Shown here piece by piece: positions 1 to 8,765 of a stretch of DNA of 64,000 nt (its first letter is position 1; every line of letters starts with the position of its first letter). The DNA lies in assembly GCA_963761755.1 (NCBI GenBank), contig CAVXIC010000013.1, forward strand, positions 496,001-560,000, in the 5' to 3' direction. A model generated the notes under the pieces. The model was not told the origin of the DNA and did no database searches. It worked only from the letters and a program-made list of their open reading frames with translations. Both the position numbers and the translations under genes were made by a program. The stretch is from CAJXVA01 sp963761755. Its GTDB lineage: Bacteria > Myxococcota_A > Polyangia > Nannocystales > Nannocystaceae.

Positions 1-3000
1 CAGATCGCGTCGATCTGGGAGGAGCGCTTGGAGGACCAGGTGCAGGCTGCCGGTGCCTACCAGGAGATCCTCGAGACGGACCTGGGGCATGCCCCAGCCG
101 GCGAAGCGCTGGAGCAGATCTACCGAGACACCGAGGACTACGCCTCGCTCGGTGAGCTGTTGATCAACCGAGCCGAGGTGCTCGACGACGTCGATAGCCG
201 GGTCAACGTGCTGCAGTCGGCGGCGAAGGTCTTCGAGGAGAACCTCGAAGACGCGGACATGGCGTTCGCGACCCTGCAAGCGGCGTTCAACGTCGACTAC
301 GCCAACGACCTCACTGCGCGCGAGCTGGAGCGACTGGCGACCGAGCACGGGAAGTGGACCGAGCTGCTCAACGAGTACAACGAGCTCGTGCAGCAGATCG
401 AGGACCCCAACGAGCGCTGCGAGCTGTGGGTCAAGATCGGCCGGTGGTACGGGGAACACCTCAACCACGCGGAGTACGGGATCCAGTCGCTCGAGAAGGC
501 GCTCGAACTCAACCCCGAGAGCGTCTCGGCGCTGCGGGAGCTGTCCAACTTCCAGCGTCGGTCCGAGTCGTGGAACGAGCTGGCGGAGACGCAAGAGCGT
601 CTCGTTCAGCAGGAGCCCGAGCCGGAGCGTCAGACCTCCACGCTCCTGGAGATGGCCGAAGTCCATGAAGGGCGCTTGGGGAACGTGGGCGCAGCGGTCG
701 AGTCCTATCGTCGCGTGCTGGAGATCGACTCCGAGAGCACCACGGCCCTCGACGCGCTGATTCGGCTGCACGAGCAGCAGCAGTCGTGGTCCGAGCTGGT
801 CGTCGTCCTCGACCGTCGGGCGGCGATCGCCGAAGATCGGGACGAGGGTCTCCGGCTGCGCAAGCACATCGGCTACGTGCAGGAGGCCAGCCTGGCCGAC
901 AACGCCGCCGCCATCGAGACCTACCGGGACATCCTCGCGCAGGAGCCCACCGACTTCGACGCCCTCCAGGCGCTCGAGCGGCTCTACCTCAATGGCAACC
1001 AGATTCCCGAGTACCTCGAGATTCTGGAGGCGGAACTCGATGCGACGGCAGACGTCGAAGCCCAAGTCGGCATCTACGACAAGATGGCCAACGCGTTGGT
1101 CTCCTTGTCCGGAGACCACGAGCGGGCCGCCGAGGTCCTCGAGAAGATCATCATGCTGGATCCTCAGCGTGACATGACCTATCGGCAGCTCGAGGAGCTG
1201 TACGCGGGACTCGAGAAGTGGACCGAGCTCGTCGAGACCTATCGCTCGCACATTCAGGCCACCGAGGACGTCCAGCTGCAGATCCAGCTCCTGTCCGCGA
1301 TGGGCGAGGTGTTCGAGAAGCAGGTCGAGGACGTCGACCGGGCCATCGAGACCTACGAGGAGATCCTCGAACTCGATCCCCACAACTTCGAGGCCGCCAA
1401 CACGCTCTCGGGTCTCCAAGAGACGATGGAGGACTGGCCGCGGGCGGTGGAGACGATGGGCAGGCTCGTCGAACTCACGCCCGATCCGAACCGCCGCATC
1501 GAGCTGCTCACCCGGATCGGCCGGGTCCAGCACGAGAAGCTGATGAACAGCGACGAAGCGGAGATGCGCCTCAACCAGGCGCTCACCGTCGAGCCGGGCC
1601 ACGTGCCCGCGCTCATCTTGCTCGCCGACATCTACAAGCAGCGCGCCGATTGGCTCAAGGCGTCTCGCACGCTCGAGTCGGCGTCCGAGTACTCGCAGAA
1701 CGCGCTGGAGAAGACGAAGCTCGCCTCCGAAGCCGCGTTCATCAACTACGAGGAACTCGAAGATCGCGAGCATGCGGTCGAGCTCTTCGCACGGACGCTG
1801 CAGCACGACCCCGAGCACGTCCGCGTGGGTTCGGTCCTCGCCGACGTCTACGTGGAGGCGGAAAACTGGCAGGCGGCCGATCCCGTCTTGGACATGCTGA
1901 CCCGCAAGGTCGACCAGCTCGAGCTCGACGACGACGGGCAAAAGCGCCTCTTCGTCGAAGCCGCGCGCGTTGCCCGGCATCTGGGCAACGTCGACAAGGC
2001 GCTCAAGCAGTACAAGCGGGCCTACGACATCGACTCCACCGACCACGAGGTGCTGGTGGGGATGGCCGATCTCCTCTTCGAGAAGGAGGACTGGGATCGC
2101 TCGTTCAAGCTCTATCAGACCATCCTGGTCCAGCATCGCGACACGCAGGCCGACGAGGACACCGTTCGCGTCTACCACCGCCTCGGTACGATCAAGAACC
2201 GGCAGAACGAGCCCCGCAAGGCGCTGAACTACTTCGAGAAGGCGCTCGAGGTGGACCCGCACCACAACGAGACGCTGGTCTCGGTCATCAACCTGCGCGC
2301 GCAGGCCAACGACTGGGAAGGGGTCATCGAGGCCAAGCGGGCGCTCGTCGACATCACGCCCGACGGGGACGCGCAGTTCGGTCTGTGGAAGGACATCGGC
2401 GAGCTGTACGCCGAGAAGCTGGGCAACCGCGACAAGTCGGCTGCCGCATACCAGTCGGCGCTGGACCTCCGTCCCGAGGACTACCCGACGCTGCACACGC
2501 TGCTCGACCTCTACACCAACGCCAAGCGCTGGGAAGACGCCATCTCGGTCATCGACCGACTGGTGGAGATCGAGACCGACGTCCGTCGGCGCAGCCGCTA
2601 CAACTACACGGCAGCGGTGCTCCTTCGGGACGAGCTGGGGACATCGACCGAGGCGCTGGATCGCTTCAACGCGGTGCTCGACGACGACCCCAGCATGCTC
2701 AAGGCCTTCCAGGCCATCGACACCATGCTCACCAAGGAGCGCGAGTGGAAGTCACTCGAGCGAGCCTATCGCAAGATGCTCAAGCGGCTGCCCCAGCAGG
2801 GGAACGAGCCGCTCAAGGTCACGCTTTGGAGCAACCTCGCCGAGATCTACCGCTCCCGAATGCAGGACTACAAGTCCGCGGCCGCAGCCTTCGAGGTCGC
2901 CTCGAAGCTCGACCCCGACGACGTCACGCGTCACATCAAGCTCGCCGAGCTCTATGAACGCTTGATGGTCGACAGCGCCGAGGAATACGTGGACTCGGCG

Positions 3001-4020
3001 GTTCGCGAGCACCAGATCCTCATCGCGAGCGAGCCGTTCCGCTACGAGAGCTACCACGCGCTGTTCAACATCTACGTGAAGGCCAACGCGGTCGACAAAG
3101 CGTACTGCGTGGCGTCGGTGCTGAGCTTCCTCAAGAAGGCGACGCCCGAGGAGGAGGCCATGGTCGAGCAGAACAAGCGTGGGGACTTCGTCATGGCGCG
3201 CCAGCGTCTCAGCGAAGAGACGCTGCGACGCCACGTGTTCCACCCGGACCAGGACCTGTACCTCACCGGAATCCTCGGCCTCATCGCTCCGGCGGTGGCG
3301 GCATGGCGAGCGGTCGACCTACCGGCGACGCTCAACGCCAACGAGGTCATCGACATCGAGATCGACCCCTCGTTGTTCTCGCGGATGGCGAAGTACACCA
3401 AGGACGTCCTGAACGTGTCCAAGCCGGACGTGTTCCTGCGCCCGAACGACCCAGGCGACTTGAAGCTCATGAACTTCAAGCGCTCCAACGCCATTCATCC
3501 CTCGATGGTGGTGTTCCAGAACCTGCTGCGAGGCAAGTCCGAGTCTCACCTGGCCTTCGCGCTCGGCCGACACATGATGGACCTCTACCTGCCGCACTTC
3601 TGCTACGTCGCGCTCGACCGGACGCCGCAGAACCTCAAGCAGGTGTTCCTCGCGTGCCTCCGGGCGGTCGGCATGCAGGTCGGAGAGAACAACACCGCGC
3701 TCGACCAGATCGCGCGCGAAATCACCAGCCGGATGCAGCCCGCTGCGGTCGACAGGCTTCGCAGCCTGATCCAGAAGTTCGTGGATGCTGGTGGTTCGAC
3801 CGACGTGAAGCGTTGGGCTGCCGCCGTCGAGCTGACGAGCTATCGCGTCGGCCTGCTGCTCTGCCACGACCTGCGCATTGCCGGTCAGATGATCTCGCAA
3901 GAGCAGGCGATGCTCGGTAGCGCGATGGGGCCGCGGGACAAGATCAAGGAGCTGGTGCTCTACAGCATCAGCGAGGACTATTTCGCGGCTCGCCGGGCCA
4001 TCGGTGTCCAGGTGAGCTGA
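1..4020 (+). CDS. Giant tetratricopeptide-repeat protein (5' end outside window)
   Basis: The frame is open from the first base, so the true start lies upstream. About 1,340 residues are visible. Roughly the first 1,000 are tandem TPR-like helical pairs, recognisable from repeated A/Y-x-x-A-L-x-L-x-P cores such as YKRAYDID and YFEKALEVDPHH. They read as a protein-protein scaffold. The last 300 or so residues (from about MVEQNKRGDFVMARQRLSEE) are not TPR but form a mixed helical domain with a conserved look and no motif I recognise. Long TPR scaffolds of this kind are common in myxobacteria. The partner is unknown. It is convergent with the PilT-like gene, with a hairpin between them. Confidence is high for TPR architecture; no specific function is assigned. 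Confidence 0.85.
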   Translation, partial: QIASIWEERLEDQVQAAGAYQEILETDLGHAPAGEALEQIYRDTEDYASLGELLINRAEVLDDVDSRVNVLQSAAKVFEENLEDADMAFATLQAAFNVDYANDLTARELERLATEHGKWTELLNEYNELVQQIEDPNERCELWVKIGRWYGEHLNHAEYGIQSLEKALELNPESVSALRELSNFQRRSESWNELAETQERLVQQEPEPERQTSTLLEMAEVHEGRLGNVGAAVESYRRVLEIDSESTTALDALIRLHEQQQSWSELVVVLDRRAAIAEDRDEGLRLRKHIGYVQEASLADNAAAIETYRDILAQEPTDFDALQALERLYLNGNQIPEYLEILEAELDATADVEAQVGIYDKMANALVSLSGDHERAAEVLEKIIMLDPQRDMTYRQLEELYAGLEKWTELVETYRSHIQATEDVQLQIQLLSAMGEVFEKQVEDVDRAIETYEEILELDPHNFEAANTLSGLQETMEDWPRAVETMGRLVELTPDPNRRIELLTRIGRVQHEKLMNSDEAEMRLNQALTVEPGHVPALILLADIYKQRADWLKASRTLESASEYSQNALEKTKLASEAAFINYEELEDREHAVELFARTLQHDPEHVRVGSVLADVYVEAENWQAADPVLDMLTRKVDQLELDDDGQKRLFVEAARVARHLGNVDKALKQYKRAYDIDSTDHEVLVGMADLLFEKEDWDRSFKLYQTILVQHRDTQADEDTVRVYHRLGTIKNRQNEPRKALNYFEKALEVDPHHNETLVSVINLRAQANDWEGVIEAKRALVDITPDGDAQFGLWKDIGELYAEKLGNRDKSAAAYQSALDLRPEDYPTLHTLLDLYTNAKRWEDAISVIDRLVEIETDVRRRSRYNYTAAVLLRDELGTSTEALDRFNAVLDDDPSMLKAFQAIDTMLTKEREWKSLERAYRKMLKRLPQQGNEPLKVTLWSNLAEIYRSRMQDYKSAAAAFEVASKLDPDDVTRHIKLAELYERLMVDSAEEYVDSAVREHQILIASEPFRYESYHALFNIYVKANAVDKAYCVASVLSFLKKATPEEEAMVEQNKRGDFVMARQRLSEETLRRHVFHPDQDLYLTGILGLIAPAVAAWRAVDLPATLNANEVIDIEIDPSLFSRMAKYTKDVLNVSKPDVFLRPNDPGDLKLMNFKRSNAIHPSMVVFQNLLRGKSESHLAFALGRHMMDLYLPHFCYVALDRTPQNLKQVFLACLRAVGMQVGENNTALDQIAREITSRMQPAAVDRLRSLIQKFVDAGGSTDVKRWAAAVELTSYRVGLLLCHDLRIAGQMISQEQAMLGSAMGPRDKIKELVLYSISEDYFAARRAIGVQVS

Positions 4021-4042
4021 TCCCGGCTCGCCGGGTTTGCGC

Positions 4043-4073
4043 GAAGCCGCAGTGGGGTTGCCACTGCGGCTTC
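4043..4073. terminator. Perfect 13-bp hairpin between convergent genes
   Basis: A 13-bp perfect inverted repeat (arms 4043-4055 and 4061-4073) closes a 5-base loop exactly between the stop codons of the TPR gene and the convergent PilT-like gene. Neither side has a long T tract, so it is a bidirectional terminator-like hairpin rather than a textbook intrinsic terminator. Confidence 0.6.
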
Positions 4074-4099
4074 GTCACGTTGGGCGGCAGCGAACGGGT

Positions 4100-5848
4100 C
4101 TACTCCTCCGTCGCCTCGAACTGGATTCCGGCCTTCTCGAACATCTGCTGGAGGTTCTTCTTGTCGACCGCCTTGAGGTAGGCCTCGCGCGGCTCGATGA
4201 CGTCGCCCAGGACCAACTTCATCATGTGGTCGTTGAGGTTCTGCATGCCGATGTCCTTGCTCACCTGCATCGTGTTCTTGAGCTGGTGCGTCTTGCCCTC
4301 GCGGATCAGGTTGCCGACCGCGCTGGTGTGAAGCAGCACCTCGTAGGCGGCAACGCGCCCACCGGTCTTTCGCCGGAGCAGCGTCTGCCCGATCACGCCG
4401 CGCATCGACTCGCCGAGCATCGTTCGAATCTGAGCCTGCTGATCGCCGGGGAACTGGTCGATGAGGCGGTCGACCGTGCTCGGAGCGGTGGTGGTGTGAA
4501 GCGTGCCGAACACCAGGTGTCCCGTCTCCGCGGTCTCGAGCGCGATGTGAATCGTCTCGAGGTCTCGAAGCTCACCGACCAGGATGACGTCGGGGTCTTC
4601 GCGGAGGGCAGCCCGCAAGGCGGCCTTGAAGGAGCGAGTGTGCCGGCCCACTTCTCGCTGGTTGACGAGGCAACGCTTGTTGTCGTGGACGAACTCGATC
4701 GGGTCTTCAATCGTGATGATGTGGTCGTCGCGGTTTCGGTTGATGAAGTCGACCATGGACGCGAGCGTTGTCGACTTTCCCGAACCGGTCGGGCCGGTCA
4801 CCAGCACCAGGCCCTTGGTGAGCCAGCAGAGGTCGAGGACCTTGGTCGGGAGTCCGATGGCCTCGGGGGTGAGGATGTCCATCGGGATCTGACGGAAGAC
4901 CGCGCCCATGCCCTTCCGGTCGGCGAAGTAGTTCGCCCGAAATCGAGCGAGGCCCTTGATCGCATACGCGAAGTCGGCGTCGGCGTGCTCGACGAAGCTT
5001 CGGTAGGTGTCGTCATCGGCCAGCTCGAGCAGCAGCTGCGCGAGCCGGTCCGCGGAGATGGTGCGGTGCCCTTCGAGTGGCTGCATGCTCCCGTGCAGCC
5101 GGACGATCGGTCGACTGTCTGCGGAGAGGTGCAGGTCGCTCGCGCCGAGTTCGATCATCTGCCTGAGCATCGACTCGAGCTCGGGCACGCCGCTGGCGCG
5201 CAGATGTACGGGTGCCAGTCGAGCACCGAGGCCCTTGGCTGCGGTGGGCGATGGTGGCGGGGCTGTCGGGGCCAGGGCGACCGTCGGCTCGGGAGCGAGT
5301 CGAACCGGCGCATCTGCCTCCCGAGCCCGCATCTTGTCCGATCGGGTCGGCGCGACGGCGGCGCTGGGCAGCCCCATCTCCGGTCCTCCCAGCGGCGGGA
5401 GGTCGACCGTGCGCGGCTTGGTGCGCGTGGTAGGTGCAGCCGCGGGGGCGGGGGGGCTCGCGCGAGGCGTCGAGCGCGGCTCGATCGTCGCTGCCGGTTG
5501 GGGCCGGGTGGGCGCAGCGGGCAGCGGGCGGGTGATTTCGTTGGCATGTCCGAGGCTGCGCATGCGAACGGACACGCGCAGGGCCATGCCCCGCTTGGTG
5601 ATCGCGGCGACGAGCGACTTGCCCTCGAGTTCGAAGCGAACGTCCTTCGACTTGTCGCCGCCGGCCAACAGCGCGGCCACGTCCGTACCCTCGAAGAACT
5701 TCGACACGGCGCGCTGGTTGAGGGGGGAGACGGTGACGGGCAGGTCCCGGGTCGTCGACTTCACGACGGCTGGGGCTCCCACCTCGAAGACGAGCTCCGT
5801 GGCGTCCGGCCGTTCGAGGTATGCGCAGAGTTGGCTGAGTTTCCCCAC
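4100..5848 (-). CDS. PilT-like type IV pilus retraction ATPase with long N-terminal extension
   Basis: The C-terminal 365 or so residues are a PilT/VirB11-type secretion ATPase. They carry Walker A GPTGSGKST, an Asp-box region, Walker B DPDVILVGELRD, the His-box TGHLVFGTLHTTTA and an NLIREGK segment resembling the AIRNLIRE signature of PilT. This supports pilus retraction (twitching motility) rather than PilB-type assembly. It differs from the usual 340-370-residue PilT by about 215 extra N-terminal residues: a small globular domain (about 1-105) and then a Pro/Ala-rich linker. The frame stays open far upstream, but that part overlaps the neighbouring gene out of register, so I place the start at GTG 5848 (TTG 5851 is an alternative). 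No good ribosome site is visible, so the start is uncertain. Confidence 0.85.
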   Translation of the reverse strand: MGKLSQLCAYLERPDATELVFEVGAPAVVKSTTRDLPVTVSPLNQRAVSKFFEGTDVAALLAGGDKSKDVRFELEGKSLVAAITKRGMALRVSVRMRSLGHANEITRPLPAAPTRPQPAATIEPRSTPRASPPAPAAAPTTRTKPRTVDLPPLGGPEMGLPSAAVAPTRSDKMRAREADAPVRLAPEPTVALAPTAPPPSPTAAKGLGARLAPVHLRASGVPELESMLRQMIELGASDLHLSADSRPIVRLHGSMQPLEGHRTISADRLAQLLLELADDDTYRSFVEHADADFAYAIKGLARFRANYFADRKGMGAVFRQIPMDILTPEAIGLPTKVLDLCWLTKGLVLVTGPTGSGKSTTLASMVDFINRNRDDHIITIEDPIEFVHDNKRCLVNQREVGRHTRSFKAALRAALREDPDVILVGELRDLETIHIALETAETGHLVFGTLHTTTAPSTVDRLIDQFPGDQQAQIRTMLGESMRGVIGQTLLRRKTGGRVAAYEVLLHTSAVGNLIREGKTHQLKNTMQVSKDIGMQNLNDHMMKLVLGDVIEPREAYLKAVDKKNLQQMFEKAGIQFEATEE

Positions 5849-5859
5849 CAACGTCGAGA

Positions 5860-7149
5860 CTATCTCGAATGGAGGCGTCTGGCAGGGCGGCTTCGGGCCA
5901 GGCCGAACAATGGAATGAGCGCCCAGAAGAAGACGCGTCCCGAATCGGACTGGGACGAACACGAGCATCCCTCCGGCTCGGTGTCGACGCCGTAGCCAGG
6001 AGGAGGCAGGACCCCCGTTCCATTTGCGGCCGGTGAGGTCCGGCCGACGGTGATGGTGGCGGTGTTGCTGACCCGAATGAAGCCGCGCGTGTCCTGAACC
6101 TCGACGCGGATCTCGTACTGACCGGACACGGATTGGCGGGCGGTCCACCCGAACGGGGCCGCGTCGTCGGTATCCTCCAGCAGCGTGTTCACGAACAGCG
6201 CGGCCTTGTGGATCGTGATGCCCTCTTCGGCTTCGATGACGATCTCGAACGCTTCGTCGAGCTCGAAGTCCTCTCCATCCAGAGGGGAGAGTAGCCGAAC
6301 GGACGGGCCAGAAGCGTCCGGCGTGGCGGGTCCGATGATCCGGTAGAGCTCACGGTGCGCGTTTTGTTGGTCTTCTGCCCCACACTCACGGCTGTGTTGG
6401 GCGGTGCACTGAATGTTGCCCGTGCTCAGCGGCAGGCACTCGTCCCGGAAGGATGGGTCGCCACCGACGTTGGTCGGGTTCATGATGTCCGACGGTTCGT
6501 CCACATGCTCGAGCCCAAAGGAGTGGCCGACCTCCTGGCTGACGGTCGTCGCGGTGCTGGTGGCGGTATGGGCATCGCTCGCGCCGTGGAAGGCGAAGAC
6601 GATGTTGTTGCGGGTGTTGAAGTCCTCGCAGTCGAGCACCGCAAGGCCGAGCGTCGCGTTGTCGTTGGGGTTGCCCGGTCCGATCATGGACATGACGTAG
6701 TCCCCGGCGGATGGGCGCTGATCCGTGATCACGGCGTTGTACGCGGACCAGTCCTCGCGGACGGACTGGACGATGGCCTGCCGCTTGGCCCCGTTGTTCC
6801 CGTAGGCAGGGAAGGGGCCCGCCATGTCCTGGATGGTGGTGAGGTTGGAGCGAGCGTCGTCCGGGCCGCTGGTGAGCTCGGCTCCGTCGAAGTTCAAGAA
6901 GATGACCGCGGGCTGGAGCTCGTCGGCCGCAGGCCGTGGACCGGCCGAGAGCTGGGGTTGTTCCTCAAGCACCACCGGGTTGCCGCGGGATTGACCCAGC
7001 CCCTGGGCGCGGAGCTGCGCCTCGTCATCGTCCCAGGTCGCCGGTCGGTGCTCGCCGACCCGTAGACCGTCGCCAGCGCTCGCGCTCGCGGGGGCGAGCA
7101 CGCATGCGCACAGGGCGAAGAAAGCGAGGCGAGCACGAGGGCCGGACAT
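5860..7149 (-). CDS. Secreted metzincin-like protein with MYXO-CTERM-type tail
   Basis: An N-terminal signal peptide (ALCACVLAPASASA) precedes a domain that carries QEVGHSFGLEH around residues 205-215 and, just after it, SDIMNPTN. This is the layout of the metzincin zinc site (HExxHxxGxxH) followed by the Met-turn, but the first His is Gln. A beta-sandwich-like segment follows (LLSPLDGEDFELDEAFEI onward, Ig/FN3-like). The C-terminus is GCSCSS, a hydrophobic stretch and an Arg-rich end, the pattern of the MYXO-CTERM sorting signal that is processed and anchored on the cell surface in myxobacteria. The start is ATG 7149, preferred to TTG 7152. It is divergent from the lipoprotein gene at 7240. 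The Gln could make it non-catalytic or alter metal binding. Confidence 0.75.
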   Translation of the reverse strand: MSGPRARLAFFALCACVLAPASASAGDGLRVGEHRPATWDDDEAQLRAQGLGQSRGNPVVLEEQPQLSAGPRPAADELQPAVIFLNFDGAELTSGPDDARSNLTTIQDMAGPFPAYGNNGAKRQAIVQSVREDWSAYNAVITDQRPSAGDYVMSMIGPGNPNDNATLGLAVLDCEDFNTRNNIVFAFHGASDAHTATSTATTVSQEVGHSFGLEHVDEPSDIMNPTNVGGDPSFRDECLPLSTGNIQCTAQHSRECGAEDQQNAHRELYRIIGPATPDASGPSVRLLSPLDGEDFELDEAFEIVIEAEEGITIHKAALFVNTLLEDTDDAAPFGWTARQSVSGQYEIRVEVQDTRGFIRVSNTATITVGRTSPAANGTGVLPPPGYGVDTEPEGCSCSSQSDSGRVFFWALIPLFGLARSRPARRLHSR

Positions 7150-7239
7150 CAAACCGCGGAAAGCTCCGCGCTTGAGGTGCGACGAGCCACCCCGGAGGTT
7201 CCCCGCTGCCTACCCGAGGGCCCGGGATATCCTCTATGC

Positions 7240-7830
7240 GTGGCTGGGTCCCGAACTGCGAAGATCGCGCTACGGTGCGCCGCCGTGTGTACATGGGCGG
7301 TCGGCTGCACGCCCCGGACGGCAGCGCCCCCGCCGGCGCCCTCGGCCCCCTCGGAGTTGGTGCGGGGTGACAGCGGCCTCAACGCTACGGCGGTGGAGGT
7401 CTGCGCGCGGCCCTGCGACGTGGATCTGCACCCCACGGCGAGCACGACCCGGATGACGGGGACCGCGGGCGTCGTGCACGTCGATCTCGATCCCGCGCTG
7501 TGTCGGGTGCCCGGCCACGGGGAAGAGCCCCACAGCTGCAGCGCGGTGTGTGTCGATCGTGGCGATGGCGTGCCCACGGTGGAGACGTTGCTCGTCGACA
7601 TGGGTCCGATCGGACCCAATACGCGCGCGAACCTCTGCCGGGCGCTCGAGCGCGATCGTGGCGCGCCGTCCCGTGGGAGCTGTCGAGACGTTTGCGAGAG
7701 CGGGATGGGCTGCGGATGGCCCGCGACGCAGGAGCGCCGGGCGCTCGACTTCGTGGGCCACATCGCGCTTCAGTGCGCCTCGGACGTGGAGCCGAACCAC
7801 TGGGCTGGATCGAACTCGATGTCTCCATAG
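7240..7830 (+). CDS. Hypothetical cysteine-containing lipoprotein
   Basis: From GTG 7240 the product begins with a basic, hydrophobic signal ending in TWAVGC, a lipobox, followed by a Pro/Ala-rich stretch and a domain with several Cys residues (CARPC, CSAVC, CRDVC, MGCGW). It is therefore probably a periplasmic or surface lipoprotein of about 196 residues. Third codon positions are strongly G/C, which supports this strand over overlapping frames. An upstream in-frame start exists at 7177 but would bury the signal peptide. The 3' end overlaps the 3' end of the convergent HyuB-like gene by 61 bases. I recognise no family. Confidence 0.6.
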   Translation: MAGSRTAKIALRCAAVCTWAVGCTPRTAAPPPAPSAPSELVRGDSGLNATAVEVCARPCDVDLHPTASTTRMTGTAGVVHVDLDPALCRVPGHGEEPHSCSAVCVDRGDGVPTVETLLVDMGPIGPNTRANLCRALERDRGAPSRGSCRDVCESGMGCGWPATQERRALDFVGHIALQCASDVEPNHWAGSNSMSP

Positions 7831-8765
7831 CCGCCGAACCCGTGTCCCGCACCCCCAGCGGTCTCGACCACCAATGTGTCTCCGGCGGACAGCGGATGAT
7901 CGATCCACGGTGAGAGACTGTCCGGGTTGAACGAAGGCGTCGGGTCCTCGCCCGGTCGTCCAATCCAGACCCGACCTGCGGACGGAGGGCCCGCGCGGCC
8001 GATGCCGTGAGGAGGGTTGTGAACGCGATCGATTCCGACCTGAACGGTCGCCGGAGCGCTCACGGTGTAGGTGCGCACGACGCCGTCTCCTCCGATGCGC
8101 GCGCCGCCTCCGCCCGAGCGCGCGCGGCTTCGTTGCGTCACGGACAGCCACGACGCAAACCCGGCCGTCCCGACCCGTCCGAGCACCGGGCTCTGCCAGC
8201 CGCTTCGACCCGCACGCGCCGGCGTTGCACCCTCGCCGCCGGGGATGGCCTCGGTGATGGTCTCGGAGCCCGACGTCAATTCGACGACGGCACCAACCGT
8301 GCACGACCCTGCCCCAACGCGCCCCGGCCACGCCATGGCGAGGGCGCCCAGGACCGCGTCGAAGACCCGCGCGAGGCTGAACGCCTGATGGCCCGGGTCT
8401 GCAGAGGGTCCGTGGCCGACCCAGCTGGTCGACGTGGTCACGACGGTCAGCGACGGCGACCACCGAGGGTCGGCCCGCTGATCGAGGGCGTGGCTCAGCG
8501 CGAGAAGACTCGCGAGCTCCACTCCCTCTTGGTCGAGGCCAAAGCCGCGGGCGTCGTCCGAGGGCGCGCTGTCCCGGAAGTCGAGCGTGATGCGGCCCTC
8601 GGACCCGTGCGCAACGACGCGGACGGCCAGTCGCCGATCGTCGGCGAGAACGATGTCGTCGGCGAACGAGGCGAGCGGCGCGGCGGGGATGGGCGCCAGC
8701 GGCCCGTCTCCCGCCGCGAGGCCGTGCAGTCGCGGGAGATGTTTGCCGAGGGTTTGGAAGCGCAT
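7770..8765 (-). CDS. Short HyuB (hydantoinase B/oxoprolinase)-like protein
   Basis: The 331 residues resemble the middle and C-terminal parts of HyuB/oxoprolinase beta subunits: a substrate-domain-like stretch (RITLDFRDSAP), AIPGGEGA, SGGGGARIGGDG and a final GDTLVVETAGGAGHGFGGYG, which corresponds to the family's terminal Gly-rich ETPGGGGYGDP. HyuB proteins are usually 500-700 residues and begin with a domain that is missing here, and no HyuA partner lies nearby, so hydantoin or oxoproline hydrolysis is doubtful. The start ATG 8765 shares one base with the cyclase stop (TGATG), implying translational coupling. A much longer open frame upstream is only the cyclase gene read out of register. 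Confidence 0.65.
   Translation of the reverse strand: MRFQTLGKHLPRLHGLAAGDGPLAPIPAAPLASFADDIVLADDRRLAVRVVAHGSEGRITLDFRDSAPSDDARGFGLDQEGVELASLLALSHALDQRADPRWSPSLTVVTTSTSWVGHGPSADPGHQAFSLARVFDAVLGALAMAWPGRVGAGSCTVGAVVELTSGSETITEAIPGGEGATPARAGRSGWQSPVLGRVGTAGFASWLSVTQRSRARSGGGGARIGGDGVVRTYTVSAPATVQVGIDRVHNPPHGIGRAGPPSAGRVWIGRPGEDPTPSFNPDSLSPWIDHPLSAGDTLVVETAGGAGHGFGGYGDIEFDPAQWFGSTSEAH

Noticed and set aside
4037..5995. 652-residue plus-strand frame over the PilT-like gene
   Set aside because: It is antisense to an ATPase with intact Walker motifs, with no domain seen.
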